Source of the DNA: Pseudomonas abietaniphila
Lineage (GTDB): Bacteria > Pseudomonadota > Gammaproteobacteria > Pseudomonadales > Pseudomonadaceae
DNA: 64,000 bases
Assembly: GCF_900100795.1 (NCBI RefSeq)
Contig: NZ_FNCO01000004.1
Span: forward strand, 186,001-250,000
Reading direction: 5' to 3'
Positions 27,397-36,067 of the stretch are shown in pieces. The notes under the pieces were generated by a model, which saw only the letters and a program-made list of their open reading frames with translations, was not told the DNA's origin and made no database searches. Numbering within the stretch: position 1 is the stretch's first letter; the number at the start of each line of letters is the position of its first letter. A program made the translations under genes and the position numbers.

Positions 27397-28131
27397 TCAG
27401 TGATGCAGGATGGCCTGCAAAAACGCGCGGGTTCTCGGCTCTTGCGGGGCCGTGAAGAAATCGTGCGGATTGTTCTGTTCGATGATTCGGCCGTTTTCCA
27501 TGAAGATCACCCGGTCGGCGACCTTGCGCGCAAAGCCCATTTCATGGGTCACCACGACCATGGTCACGCCTGAACGGGCGAGGTTCTGCATCACGTCCAG
27601 CACTTCGCCCACCATCTCGGGATCGAGCGCTGAAGTGGGTTCGTCGAACAGAATCACGCGCGGCTCCATGGCCATGGTGCGGGCGATGGCGACACGTTGC
27701 TGCTGGCCGCCGGACAGTTGTCCCGGGTATTTCGCGGCGTGGGCGCCCATGCCGACCTTTTCCAGCAACAGGCGAGCGCGCTCGTTGGCGTCACGGCGCG
27801 ACATGCCCCGCACACGTACCGGCGCCAGCGCGACGTTGGCGAGCACAGTAAGGTGTGGGTACAAATTGAAATTCTGGAAAACCATGCCGACTTCGCAGCG
27901 AATGCTTGCCAGTTTCGGACCGTTTTCGACCCGCTGGCTGGCCACGCGGATGTCGCCCTTCTGGTATTCCTCCAGCAGATTGATGCAGCGGATCAATGTT
28001 GATTTACCCGAACCGGAAGGTCCGAGAATCACCACCACTTCGCCCTGATCGACCGTCAGGTTGATGTCGCTCAACGCCTGAAACGGCCCGTAGAACTTGT
28101 CCACACGTTCGATTTCGATGACGGTACTCAT
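27397..28131 (-). CDS. polar amino acid ABC transporter ATP-binding protein
   Basis: The 244-residue GlnQ/HisP-type ATPase has Walker [10 protein letters not shown] (37-45), the Q-loop [16 protein letters not shown], signature LSGGQQQR, Walker [15 protein letters not shown] and the H-loop VVTHEMGFA. It powers uptake with the permease and binding protein encoded upstream. Its start overlaps the permease stop by four bases (ATGA). Confidence 0.95.
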   Translation of the reverse strand: MSTVIEIERVDKFYGPFQALSDINLTVDQGEVVVILGPSGSGKSTLIRCINLLEEYQKGDIRVASQRVENGPKLASIRCEVGMVFQNFNLYPHLTVLANVALAPVRVRGMSRRDANERARLLLEKVGMGAHAAKYPGQLSGGQQQRVAIARTMAMEPRVILFDEPTSALDPEMVGEVLDVMQNLARSGVTMVVVTHEMGFARKVADRVIFMENGRIIEQNNPHDFFTAPQEPRTRAFLQAILHH

Positions 28132-28805
28132 GCGTTTTTTCTCCCCGAGCTGTTGCGTCGCTCGATCCAGCTCACCAGTTGCACCAATGGCAGCAGCAAC
28201 AGCAGGTACATGACGGCAGCGCCCACCAGAGGCGTGGGGTTGGCCGCCAGCGCCTGAGCCTGCGTGGCTTGCTTGAGCAGATCCGGCATCGCCACCACCG
28301 AGGCCAGCGCGGTGTCTTTCATGACGTTGATGCAGTTGCTGGTCATGGGCGGCATGACGATGCGCATCGCCTGGGGCAGGATGATGTCGCGCATGGTGTT
28401 GAAGAAACTCATGCCCTGGGAGGCTGACGCTTCAAACTGTCCTCGCGGGATGGCTTCGATGCCGGAGCGGAAGATCTCTGCCGAATAAGCGCAGGAGACC
28501 AGCGAAAGCGCTGCCGTGGCCGCCGCGAACGACGAAAGACGAATGCCCACGAATGGCAGCGCGTAGTAAATCAGTACGAGCAGAACCAGCAGCGGGATCG
28601 AGCGCAGCACATCGATGTAGACCCGCGCCAGAAAGCGAATGGGTGCGAAGGCGTAAAGACGCAGCATCGCCAGCATCAACCCGCCGACCAGGCCGAGAAT
28701 GATGCTGACCACGCCTAGCATCACTGTCACGCCCAGGCCGCGCAGCATCAGCGGCAGCGCATCGACAAACACGCTCCAGTTGAAGAAAGTCTGTAACAAC
28801 TCCAT
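28128..28805 (-). CDS. polar amino acid ABC transporter permease
   Basis: The 225-residue HisM/GlnP-type permease has about five membrane helices and the EAA-loop [20 protein letters not shown] (about 117-136), followed by [20 protein letters not shown]. Only one permease gene is present, so the transporter would use a homodimer, as in GlnP-type systems. AAGGA precedes ATG. It lies 51 bases after the binding-protein gene. Confidence 0.94.
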   Translation of the reverse strand: MELLQTFFNWSVFVDALPLMLRGLGVTVMLGVVSIILGLVGGLMLAMLRLYAFAPIRFLARVYIDVLRSIPLLVLLVLIYYALPFVGIRLSSFAAATAALSLVSCAYSAEIFRSGIEAIPRGQFEASASQGMSFFNTMRDIILPQAMRIVMPPMTSNCINVMKDTALASVVAMPDLLKQATQAQALAANPTPLVGAAVMYLLLLLPLVQLVSWIERRNSSGRKNA

Positions 28806-28856
28806 TGCGATTCCTTGATAGCGGGCAGCGGCTGGCGTGGGGTGAGCAGTCAGGCA

Positions 28857-29633
28857 TTACTTGAGGACATCAACCACTTTGACGGTGCTGGATTCCGGGT
28901 CAGCGTCAGCCCCGAACCACTTCTTGTGCAGCCCCTCGATCACGCCTTCCTTCTTCATGGCGGAGATGATGTCGTTGACCTGCGTCGCCGATTCCCAGCC
29001 TTTGGCGTGCATCAGCGAGTACTTTTCGCCGGTCGGAATACGCGCGACCACTTTGTACTGCGGCTTGTCCTTGATGTAGTACAGGACCGCCGGGATATCG
29101 CTGATGTAGCCGTCCATACGGCCCGACGCGAGGTCGAGCATGGCCGGTGAAAGGCCTTCGTAGCGGGACACTTCCTTGAACTTGTACTCGGCCTGATGCG
29201 CGTTCACCCACATGTCGCCGGTGGAGCCGGTGTCGACGCCGACCACCTTGCCATCCATGTCCTTGAGGCCTGTGATGCCGGATTTGGTCAGGACCGACAG
29301 CGACTGGTCACTGTCGTAGTACGGCTGGGCGAAGCCGACCGACTCAAGGCGTTTGGGGGTAATGGTGATCGAGGAAATGGCGATGTCCGCACGCTTGGAC
29401 TGCACAGCGCTGAACAGGCCGTTGAACGGAATATTGACGAACTCGACGGTTTTGCCTGCACGTTTGGCGACTTCCTTCACGACATCGACTTCAAAGCCGA
29501 CAATCTCGCCTTTCGCGTCCTGAAACTCCCACGGCACGTTGCCGACGTTGGCGCCGACAGTCCAGTCCGCAGCCCAGGTAGAAGCGGAAAATGCAGTTGC
29601 CACGGCCATGCCTAACAGTACTTTCACGTTCAT
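28857..29633 (-). CDS. family 3 amino-acid-type solute-binding protein
   Basis: The 258-residue periplasmic protein has a signal peptide (MNVKVLLGMAVATAFSASTW, cleavage after AWA near 22). The SBP_bac_3 pattern follows: WTVGANVGNVPWEFQDAKGE, IVGFEVDVVKEVAKRAGKTV, and FNGLFSAVQSKRADIAISSI. It delivers an amino-acid-like ligand to the permease. It is the first gene of the seven-gene operon; GGGAG lies six bases before ATG. Confidence 0.94.
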   Translation of the reverse strand: MNVKVLLGMAVATAFSASTWAADWTVGANVGNVPWEFQDAKGEIVGFEVDVVKEVAKRAGKTVEFVNIPFNGLFSAVQSKRADIAISSITITPKRLESVGFAQPYYDSDQSLSVLTKSGITGLKDMDGKVVGVDTGSTGDMWVNAHQAEYKFKEVSRYEGLSPAMLDLASGRMDGYISDIPAVLYYIKDKPQYKVVARIPTGEKYSLMHAKGWESATQVNDIISAMKKEGVIEGLHKKWFGADADPESSTVKVVDVLK

Positions 29634-29725
29634 GTCTTGCTCCCCGATTAATCAGTCAGTTCAAGAAGGCCGCCTCACCACTTCACTCGGCGTTTCGAGG
29701 ATCAGACTAGGATGACGAATCAAAT

Positions 29726-29751
29726 AATTCAACAAATAAAATAAATGAATT
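29726..29751. promoter_or_regulatory. AT-rich inverted repeat upstream of the ABC/hydantoinase operon
   Basis: AATTCA (29726-29731) and TGAATT (29746-29751) flank a 14-base AT-only or AT-rich spacer, about 95-120 bases upstream of the binding-protein start. The segment 29717-29760 is strikingly AT-rich for this genome. It is a candidate operator for the RpiR regulator. The rest of the 309-base gap 29634-29942 holds nothing else I can name. Confidence 0.4.
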
Positions 29752-29942
29752 AAATGCTTCAATCGGGTGCGAAACGATTCTGGTTTGGTGCGCGCTCGGC
29801 AACGCTTACCGGCTGTGGGTGTGCAGAAAATGAACGATGAGCGCGCAGGCTTCCATGCACTGATGCAGCGCATGGATATCGGCAGACAGGGATCGCGGCG
29901 TTCCGATGGGTTGGGGCGTACAGTGCAGGAGCAAGAACCCCG

Positions 29943-30560
29943 CTAAAGCACATACCCCATGATCGCCACAAAATGCAGCAAGCTTCCGGCAATGACGAAC
30001 AAGTGCCAGATGCCGTGCCAGTGGCGGAAACGTTTGTCGTACGCGAAGAAGATGATGCCGACGGTATAGAGCACGCCGCCCAACGCCAGCCAGGTAAACC
30101 CGGCCGTCCCCAGCGCGGCCATCAGCGGCTTGACGGCCACGAGCACGATCCAGCCCATCACCGCGTAGATCACGATGGACATCACTCGCGCCTCAGAACG
30201 CGGCTTGATCTCCTGAAGCATGCCGATCACCGCCAGGCCCCAGACAATCCCGAACAGCGTCCAGCCCCACGGCCCGCGCAAAGTCACCAGACAGAAGGGT
30301 GTGTAGCTGCCTGCAATCAGCAAATAGATCGAAAAGTGATCGACCTTCTGCATGATCACCTTCGCCCGGCCACGCACGCTGTGATAAACCGTCGAGGCGC
30401 TGTACAACAGCACCAGCGCCACGCCGTACACCGCAACACTGACGATTTTCCACACATCGCCGGTCAGACTCGCGATCACCAGCAGCCAGACCGCGCCGAT
30501 CGACGCCAGTACCGCGCCCACGAGGTGGGTCCAGGCGTTGAATTTTTCTCCGTAGTACAT
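29943..30560 (-). CDS. hemolysin III / PAQR family membrane protein (YqfA-like)
   Basis: The 205-residue protein has seven predicted membrane helices and PAQR motifs: EKFNAWTHLVGAVLASIGAV near 5-24, SASTVYHSV near 66-74, KVDHFSIYLLIAGSYTPFCL near 85-104, and the C-terminal HWHGIWHLFVIAGSLLHFVA. The conserved Ser/Asp/His set suggests a zinc-dependent lipid hydrolase fold. ATG 30560 has GAGAGG upstream; the open frame continues further but without family similarity. It is divergent from mdcR and unrelated to its neighbours. Confidence 0.9.
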   Translation of the reverse strand: MYYGEKFNAWTHLVGAVLASIGAVWLLVIASLTGDVWKIVSVAVYGVALVLLYSASTVYHSVRGRAKVIMQKVDHFSIYLLIAGSYTPFCLVTLRGPWGWTLFGIVWGLAVIGMLQEIKPRSEARVMSIVIYAVMGWIVLVAVKPLMAALGTAGFTWLALGGVLYTVGIIFFAYDKRFRHWHGIWHLFVIAGSLLHFVAIMGYVL

Positions 30561-30727
30561 CCGTATCAAACCTCTCTCAGTTGCACGACAGCCTGTAAGG
30601 CTCCCGCTTATGACGCCAAAGCGCAATGCATGTGTCAGCCTTGACGAGAATTTAATGCAGCCAGCTCCCGACGACTTCGGCACAATCGGGCGCTCGAAGA
30701 ACAAGAAAGCGTTCCGGGAACGACACG

Positions 30728-31648
30728 ATGCAGATCGACGAAGAGCTGACCCTCAAGAAGCTGGAAATCTTCCTGGCCTTCATGCGCACCGGCAATCTGG
30801 CGCGTGCGGCCGCAGAACTGCAGACCAGCACCGTCAGCGTTCATCGGGCGATTCACTCGCTGGAAAGCGCGTTGCGCTGTCCGCTGTTCAAGCATGAAGG
30901 CCGCAACCTGACGCCGATGGAAAGCGCCTACGTGCTGGAAGAGCGCGCGCAGAAGCTGGTGCAGGATGTGCTGAGTACGGTCGAACAAACCCGCGCGGCC
31001 GCTGGATTCTCCGCGGCGCGGTTCAAACTCGGGGCGTTGTACTCGCTGACGGTCAAGACCGTGCCGCAGCTGATCATGGGCCTGAAGATCCGCCGCAGCG
31101 AGCTTAATATCGATTTGATTCTGGGCTCGAACATCGACCTGTTCTACAAGCTGAAGAACATGGAAGTCGACGCCATTCTGGTGTCACTCAACGAGAGCGT
31201 GAACGATCCGGATTGCGAGCAACTGGCGCTTTTCTCTGACGATATCTTCCTGGCCACGCCGGCCGATTCGCCCTTCGCCCAACAAAGCGAGGTCGACCTG
31301 AGCGACCTGCGCGAGGCCACCTTCATCACGCTGACCCAAGGCTTCGCCACCCACCGTGACGGCGCACGAGTGTTTCAACAGGCAGGGTTCGAACCGAAAG
31401 TGGCGATGCAGGTGAACGACATCTTCACGCTGTTGAGTATGGTCAGCTCAGGCGTGGGCTACGCCCTGCTGCCGGGGAGAATCGCGGCCGTCTACGAGAA
31501 CCGCGTGCGCCTGATACCGCTGCAGGCGAGGTATCGCATGCAGCAGCACATCGGCCTTGTGTTCCTCAAAGCCCGCGAGCGTGATCCGAACCTGCTGGCA
31601 CTGTTGGCCGAGTGCCGAATGTATTCGAACCGGTTGGAGCAGGTTTAA
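30728..31648 (+). CDS. mdcR: LysR-family regulator of malonate utilisation
   Basis: The 306-residue LysR protein has an N-terminal helix-turn-helix (LTLKKLEIFLAFMRTGNLAR, then STVSVHRAIHSLESALRCPL) and an effector domain ending in SSGVGYALLPGRI. Its location next to madLM at the distal end of the mdc operon, on the opposite strand, matches the malonate regulator MdcR in other Pseudomonas. It would activate mdc genes with malonate; the operon promoter is 9 kb away near 39771-39880. GGGAA nine bases upstream supports the start. Confidence 0.82.
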   Translation: MQIDEELTLKKLEIFLAFMRTGNLARAAAELQTSTVSVHRAIHSLESALRCPLFKHEGRNLTPMESAYVLEERAQKLVQDVLSTVEQTRAAAGFSAARFKLGALYSLTVKTVPQLIMGLKIRRSELNIDLILGSNIDLFYKLKNMEVDAILVSLNESVNDPDCEQLALFSDDIFLATPADSPFAQQSEVDLSDLREATFITLTQGFATHRDGARVFQQAGFEPKVAMQVNDIFTLLSMVSSGVGYALLPGRIAAVYENRVRLIPLQARYRMQQHIGLVFLKARERDPNLLALLAECRMYSNRLEQV

Positions 31649-31704
31649 CGCGTTCCTGGTGGATGGTCGATGACCCACCGCATTCGTCGGAATGCCGCCC
31701 AGAC

Positions 31705-32412
31705 CAAGCGCGCTCCTACAGTGTCAGCGTCGCCCCCAAGTCTTCGGAACGCCGAGCTCCCTGTAGGCAGTCCGAGGTTACGAGGGCCGCGAACGCGGTC
31801 TGTCATTCAGCATCGCCGTCGGCTGACATACCGCAATCGCAGGCAAGCGCGCTCCTACAGTGTCAGCGTCATCCCCAAGTCTTCGGAACGCCGCGCTCCC
31901 TGTAGTAGCAGTCCGAGGTTACGAGGGCCGCGAATGCGGTCTGTCATTTAGCATTGCCGTCGACCGACATACCGCAATCGCGGGCACGCTCCACAGTGTC
32001 AACTTCGTCCGCAAATCTTCGGAACGCCGCGCTCCCTGTAGGAGCAGTCCGAGGTTACGAGGGCCGCGAATGCGGTCTGTCATTCAGCATTGCCGTCGAC
32101 TGACATACCGCAATCGCGAGCAAGCGCGCTCCTACAGTGTCAGCGTCGTCCCCAAGTCTTCGGAACGCCGCGCTCCCTGTAGGAGCAGTCCGAGGTTACG
32201 AGGGCCGCGAATGCGGTCTGTCATCCAGCATTGCCGGCGGCTGACATACCGCAATCCCGGGCAAGCGCGCTCCTACAGTGTCAGCGTCGTCCCCAAGTCT
32301 TCGGAACGCCGCGCTCCCTGTAGGAGCAGTCCGAGGTTACGAGGGCCGCGAATGCGGTCTGTCATCCAACATTGCCGTCGACTGACATACCGCAATCGCG
32401 GGCAAGCGCGCT
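31705..32412. repeat. five-copy 141-bp tandem array of REP-type units
   Basis: Five units repeat with period 141, 136, 141 and 141 bases, measured at TCCGAGGTT (31771, 31912, 32048, 32189, 32330). Each unit joins two REP cores: GCAATCGCGGGCAAGCGCGC...TCCTACAG, and TGTAGGAGCAGTCCGAGG...GCGGTCTGTCA. The last three units are nearly identical. It fills the 813-base gap between the convergent mdcR and madM genes. Because 141 is divisible by three, long false reading frames run through it. Confidence 0.92.
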
Positions 32413-32461
32413 ACGGCCGTCGGCCAGCATCAAAAGCAGGGTGCGTATAGATCCAACAAGA

Positions 32462-33226
32462 TCACCCCAAAATCCCGCGCACGATCAGGAACAACAGCGA
32501 AGGCCCCAGCAAGCAGCCCAATGCGGTGTAAAACGCCGCCGTCAGGCAGCCATAGGGCACAAGCTTCGGATCGGTAGCCGCCAGACCGCCCGCGACACCG
32601 CTGGAAGTACCCATCAGGCCACCAAAGATCACCGCGCTGCGCGGGTTATTGAGACCGATCATCGGCGCCACGAACGGCGTCACAACCATCACCAGGATGG
32701 CTTTGATCAACCCCGCTGCGATCGACAGCGCCATGACTTCGGAGCTTGCACCAATAGCAGCGCCGGTCACCGGACCGACGATATAGGTAACCGCGCCCGC
32801 ACCGATGGTGGTGATGCTCACAGCGTCGGTGTAACCGAACGCCATCGCCACACCGACACCGGCCACAAACGACGTCCCTACGCCCACGAACAGCGAGAAC
32901 ACACCGACATACCCTGCACGCTTGAGCTCATTGACGCTCACGCCAAAACCGGTGGCGATGATGGCGAAATCACGCAGCATCGCACCGCCCAATAGCCCGA
33001 TCCCCGAGAGCAACGGTAGATCGACGATGCCTTTCTGCCCGCCAGTGACCGCGCCACCGACATAGGCCAGCGCAAGTCCAAGAATGATGGCGATTGCCGA
33101 ACCGTGCAGACGTCCTTTGGTAAACGTGCTGGAGATCCAGTACGACACCCACATGGTGATGCCGATGACCGCGAATCCACTCACCAGACCGTAGCCGTTG
33201 ATAGCTTTCAAAATGGCGTCATACAT
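32462..33226 (-). CDS. madM: malonate transporter subunit MadM
   Basis: The 254-residue membrane protein has about eight to nine hydrophobic segments and Gly/Ala-rich motifs (GIGLLGGAMLRDFAIIATGF; VGPVTGAAIGASSEVMALSI; GGLMGTSSGVAGGLAATDPK). It matches MadM, which with MadL forms a two-component malonate:cation symporter. ATG 33226 has AGGGTGA seven bases upstream and lies five bases after the madL stop; a GTG at 33235 is less likely. It is the last gene of the mdc operon. Confidence 0.92.
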   Translation of the reverse strand: MYDAILKAINGYGLVSGFAVIGITMWVSYWISSTFTKGRLHGSAIAIILGLALAYVGGAVTGGQKGIVDLPLLSGIGLLGGAMLRDFAIIATGFGVSVNELKRAGYVGVFSLFVGVGTSFVAGVGVAMAFGYTDAVSITTIGAGAVTYIVGPVTGAAIGASSEVMALSIAAGLIKAILVMVVTPFVAPMIGLNNPRSAVIFGGLMGTSSGVAGGLAATDPKLVPYGCLTAAFYTALGCLLGPSLLFLIVRGILG

Positions 33227-33231
33227 GCTGA

Positions 33232-33633
33232 TCACCCTACGGTCTTGGTTGAAGGAACAACGACATCGGCCTCAGGCTTTTTTTGACCAAGACGGGTCAA
33301 TACCGGAACCAATAGAAAGGAAATGACGACAGCCAGGGTCCCGGCAATGATTGCCATCGGACCACCCTTCAACGCACCGTAGACATTTTGCTGCGCGGCC
33401 ATGGCGACCACGATGGGGATATAGATCGCACTCCAGAACTCCACGCCTTGAGCGGTCTTGCTGTCCAGATAACCACGCTTGCTCAGCCAGCTCCCGAAAC
33501 CGATCAGCAGCAGCATGGCAATACCGACACCACCGACGTTGGCTGGGACGCCGATCAGTTTGCCGAGGTATTCGCCCACTGATATACCCACCAGCGTGCA
33601 GAATGCTAGAAACGCGACACCATAAATAATCAT
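33232..33633 (-). CDS. madL: malonate transporter subunit MadL
   Basis: The 133-residue protein has four membrane segments and the pattern MIIYGVAFLAFCTLVGISVG, EYLGKLIGVPANVGGVGIAM, then FWSAIYIPIVVAMAAQQNVY, typical of MadL. It functions with MadM in malonate uptake. ATG 33633 has GAGGG nine bases upstream; a TTG at 33648 is in frame but lacks a ribosome site. It lies 66 bases downstream of mdcH in the same operon. Confidence 0.92.
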   Translation of the reverse strand: MIIYGVAFLAFCTLVGISVGEYLGKLIGVPANVGGVGIAMLLLIGFGSWLSKRGYLDSKTAQGVEFWSAIYIPIVVAMAAQQNVYGALKGGPMAIIAGTLAVVISFLLVPVLTRLGQKKPEADVVVPSTKTVG

Positions 33634-33699
33634 TGTTATTGCCCTCAATTTGCATCGTCGAAGTTGTTGTTTTTGTGTTCCTTCGAAAGCAGCAGTCGG

Positions 33700-34635
33700 T
33701 TATGGGTGGCGACGTTCCTCCTCTCGCGACAGTGCGCTCAGCGTATCCAGCCGGGCGCCCTGGAAGGCGACTGCGGATCCTTGTTCAAAGACGCGCCGCG
33801 CCAGCCCCGTGAGGACGGTGCCGGGCGGCAATTCGATGTGCAGGCGTGCGCCACGCTCGTAGGCGGTCTGCACGGTGCTGCGCCAGTCGATGACCCGGCA
33901 CATGTTGAACGCGAGGTCGTCACGCAATTTGTCGGCATTGAGTACCGGGCGGGCCGTGCTGCCGCTCAGGTACCTCAAGGTCGGCACCTGAACCGAAACC
34001 TGCGCAAAGGCCTGCGCCAGGGTTTTCGCGGGCTCGCTCAACAGCTCGCAGTGCGAAGGCACGCTGACCGCCAGGCGTTTGGCCGCCGCCGCGCCCTGCG
34101 CTTTAGCCAAGGCGGCGACACGGGCCAGCGCCTGATCGCTGCCGGCGATGACGAACTGGTTGTCGGCGTTGATGTTGGCCAGGTAAACCGGCGTGTCCGG
34201 GCTGTGTACCTGCGAGACCAGATGCTCGACCGTGGTTTGATCCAGACCGATCAACGCCGTCATGCCATAGCCCGTCGGGTAAGCGCTCTGCATCAATTCA
34301 CCGCGCAGTGCCACCAGTCGCACGGCGTCGGAAAAGCTCAACGCACCGGCGATGACCGCTGCCGGGTAAGCGCCAATCGACAGGCCGGCCACGTAATCCG
34401 GTGCGCAGTTCTGGGCCATGAGCAGCCTCGAACAGGCGACGCCGGCAATCAGCAAACACAGCTGAACGGCACGGGTGGAACGCAACGCATCGGGCGTATC
34501 CAGATCCAGCACGTCCTCGTTGAGCGCATCGCTGGCTTCGCGCAGGCACTCACCCACCAACGGATCGGCGGGCAATGTGTGCAGCATGCCCGGCTGCTGG
34601 GCGCCTTGGCCTGGAAACACCCAGAAGCTGCTCAT
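33700..34635 (-). CDS. mdcH: malonyl-CoA:ACP malonyltransferase (malonate decarboxylase epsilon)
   Basis: The 311-residue acyltransferase of the FabD fold begins MSSFWVFPGQGAQQPGM. The active-site serine is in GLSIGAYPAAV (GxSxG type), and the His segment is VSVPSHCELL. In this system MdcH primes the decarboxylase by moving malonyl groups to the phosphoribosyl-dephospho-CoA thiol of MdcC. ATG 34635 overlaps the mdcG stop by four bases (ATGA). Confidence 0.93.
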   Translation of the reverse strand: MSSFWVFPGQGAQQPGMLHTLPADPLVGECLREASDALNEDVLDLDTPDALRSTRAVQLCLLIAGVACSRLLMAQNCAPDYVAGLSIGAYPAAVIAGALSFSDAVRLVALRGELMQSAYPTGYGMTALIGLDQTTVEHLVSQVHSPDTPVYLANINADNQFVIAGSDQALARVAALAKAQGAAAAKRLAVSVPSHCELLSEPAKTLAQAFAQVSVQVPTLRYLSGSTARPVLNADKLRDDLAFNMCRVIDWRSTVQTAYERGARLHIELPPGTVLTGLARRVFEQGSAVAFQGARLDTLSALSREEERRHP

Positions 34636-35264
34636 GCGGCACGCTCCTGTAACTGCCACGGATCGTCGACCAGGCGCGCGCCGTCATCAGCCTTGAGCAA
34701 CACCTGACGCGCTGAGCCCGCCCATTCGCGCAAGGCCACAGCGCCAGCGGGCGTCTGCAGTTGCAGGTCGATTCGGCACATCGCGCCTTCCAGCGCATCG
34801 ACCAGTGCGGCAGCCTGTTCACGACTGAAGAACGTTGAGGTGCGCAGGACCAGGTCAAGATCGCTGTCCTGATGCAGCACCGCCGTACCAGACGCCAGTT
34901 CGAACCCGACGCTCCCTGCAACGCCCCATGGCAAACCCACAGCGTCCAAAACCGGACGAATGTGCCTCAGCGCGCGCACGGCGGGCCAGTCGGCTGCCTG
35001 AATATCCGCCGCTTCGAGCAACTCTTCAGGGCGAACACGGCGCGTGATATCGGTCAGTCTCATGGCCATCGCATAACGCTGATCGCGCGAATGACCACGC
35101 ACACCCACCGCCACCCACCCCTCGGCGACCTTCGCCCGACGCACCACCACCGGCTGCCCCGCGCCAACCACCTCGGTCACCCAAGCGGGAGCATCGGCAG
35201 GCACGTCAGCCACGGACAAACCCCACAACAAATCATGGGGCCAGACCGGCAGGCAGCTGTTCAT
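34632..35264 (-). CDS. mdcG: phosphoribosyl-dephospho-CoA transferase
   Basis: The 210-residue nucleotidyltransferase-fold protein has the catalytic segment GVAGSVGFELASG followed by the acidic triad-like DSDLDLVLR. It attaches the prosthetic group made by MdcB to the serine of MdcC. The start ATG overlaps the mdcE stop by one base (TAATG). An in-frame GTG six bases earlier is possible. The family is clear from its place and motifs. Confidence 0.92.
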   Translation of the reverse strand: MNSCLPVWPHDLLWGLSVADVPADAPAWVTEVVGAGQPVVVRRAKVAEGWVAVGVRGHSRDQRYAMAMRLTDITRRVRPEELLEAADIQAADWPAVRALRHIRPVLDAVGLPWGVAGSVGFELASGTAVLHQDSDLDLVLRTSTFFSREQAAALVDALEGAMCRIDLQLQTPAGAVALREWAGSARQVLLKADDGARLVDDPWQLQERAA

Positions 35265-36067
35265 TACCACTGCGCCCGCAGCAGTTCGCGCACTTTCGAC
35301 GACGCCGAACGGTTCGGCGCGCCCAGTCGCGAACTCAGGTCATTGCCTCCCGCCTGAGCGTCTTTCACCGCGGCCGTCAGGCATTCCTGAACCGCCCTGA
35401 TATCCGCCGCCGAAGGCTCTTCGATCTGGCTCACCGACAGGGTTTCCCACAACAATCCAAGGCCTGCGTAGCTGTCGATGTCGTACGCCATGGGCGGGAT
35501 GCTCGCGGCGAGCTTTTCCAGTTCTTCGACGCTACGCAACGTCACGCGAGCGGCCGAAGCCTTGCCCATCGCATGCACCATCACGCCCGGATCACGCAGG
35601 GCGATCAGGCGGTTCGCCTGATAACCATGAGCGAGAAATGCACCCGACATCGCCTTGCCGACCAACAGCCCGATCACCGGATGACCCGCCAGACGTGCGC
35701 GGGCATAGGCGTCCACCGCACCCGCCAGCGCCTGATGAATGCCTAACGCTTCTTCACGGCGCCCATAGGCCTGGCTCGGCACGTCGATGATTGCGATCAG
35801 AGCACGTTTATTCTCGCTCTGGCGATCCAGCTCGATAGCCGTGTCCACGGCGTGCGCCAGGCCCCAGCCTTCCAGTAACCCGACCTCACCGTTGCGGGCG
35901 CGAGGAAAACGGTTATCCGGGTCGGCAACCACCGCAAGAAAACGCGCGGGTTGATCGCCCATTGTGCCGTCGGCGGCTTTAACGGACGTGGGCAGCCCCG
36001 TCACTTCAACTGCATTGGCCGCCAGCGCGTTGAACCACTTCAAACCACGGGTCGAATAGCTGCTCAT
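35264..36067 (-). CDS. mdcE: malonate decarboxylase gamma subunit
   Basis: The 267-residue carboxyltransferase-like protein (crotonase superfamily) contains RARNGEVGLLEGWGLAHAVD near 56-75, IIDVPSQAYGRREEALGIHQ and the oxyanion segment GLLVGKAMSGAFLAHGYQAN. With MdcD it decarboxylates malonyl-S-ACP to acetyl-S-ACP and CO2. Its start overlaps the mdcD stop by four bases (ATGA), as expected for subunits made in equal amounts. Confidence 0.94.
   Translation of the reverse strand: MSSYSTRGLKWFNALAANAVEVTGLPTSVKAADGTMGDQPARFLAVVADPDNRFPRARNGEVGLLEGWGLAHAVDTAIELDRQSENKRALIAIIDVPSQAYGRREEALGIHQALAGAVDAYARARLAGHPVIGLLVGKAMSGAFLAHGYQANRLIALRDPGVMVHAMGKASAARVTLRSVEELEKLAASIPPMAYDIDSYAGLGLLWETLSVSQIEEPSAADIRAVQECLTAAVKDAQAGGNDLSSRLGAPNRSASSKVRELLRAQW

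Noticed and set aside
31705..32412. CRISPR array
   Set aside because: The repeat unit is 141 bases, all of it conserved, with no unique spacers and no cas genes nearby.
31860..32450. Long plus-strand reading frame (196 codons) with a repeated 47-residue unit
   Set aside because: It is the 141-bp tandem REP array read in frame because 141 is a multiple of three. There is no ribosome site, and the repeat unit is palindromic DNA found elsewhere in non-coding positions.
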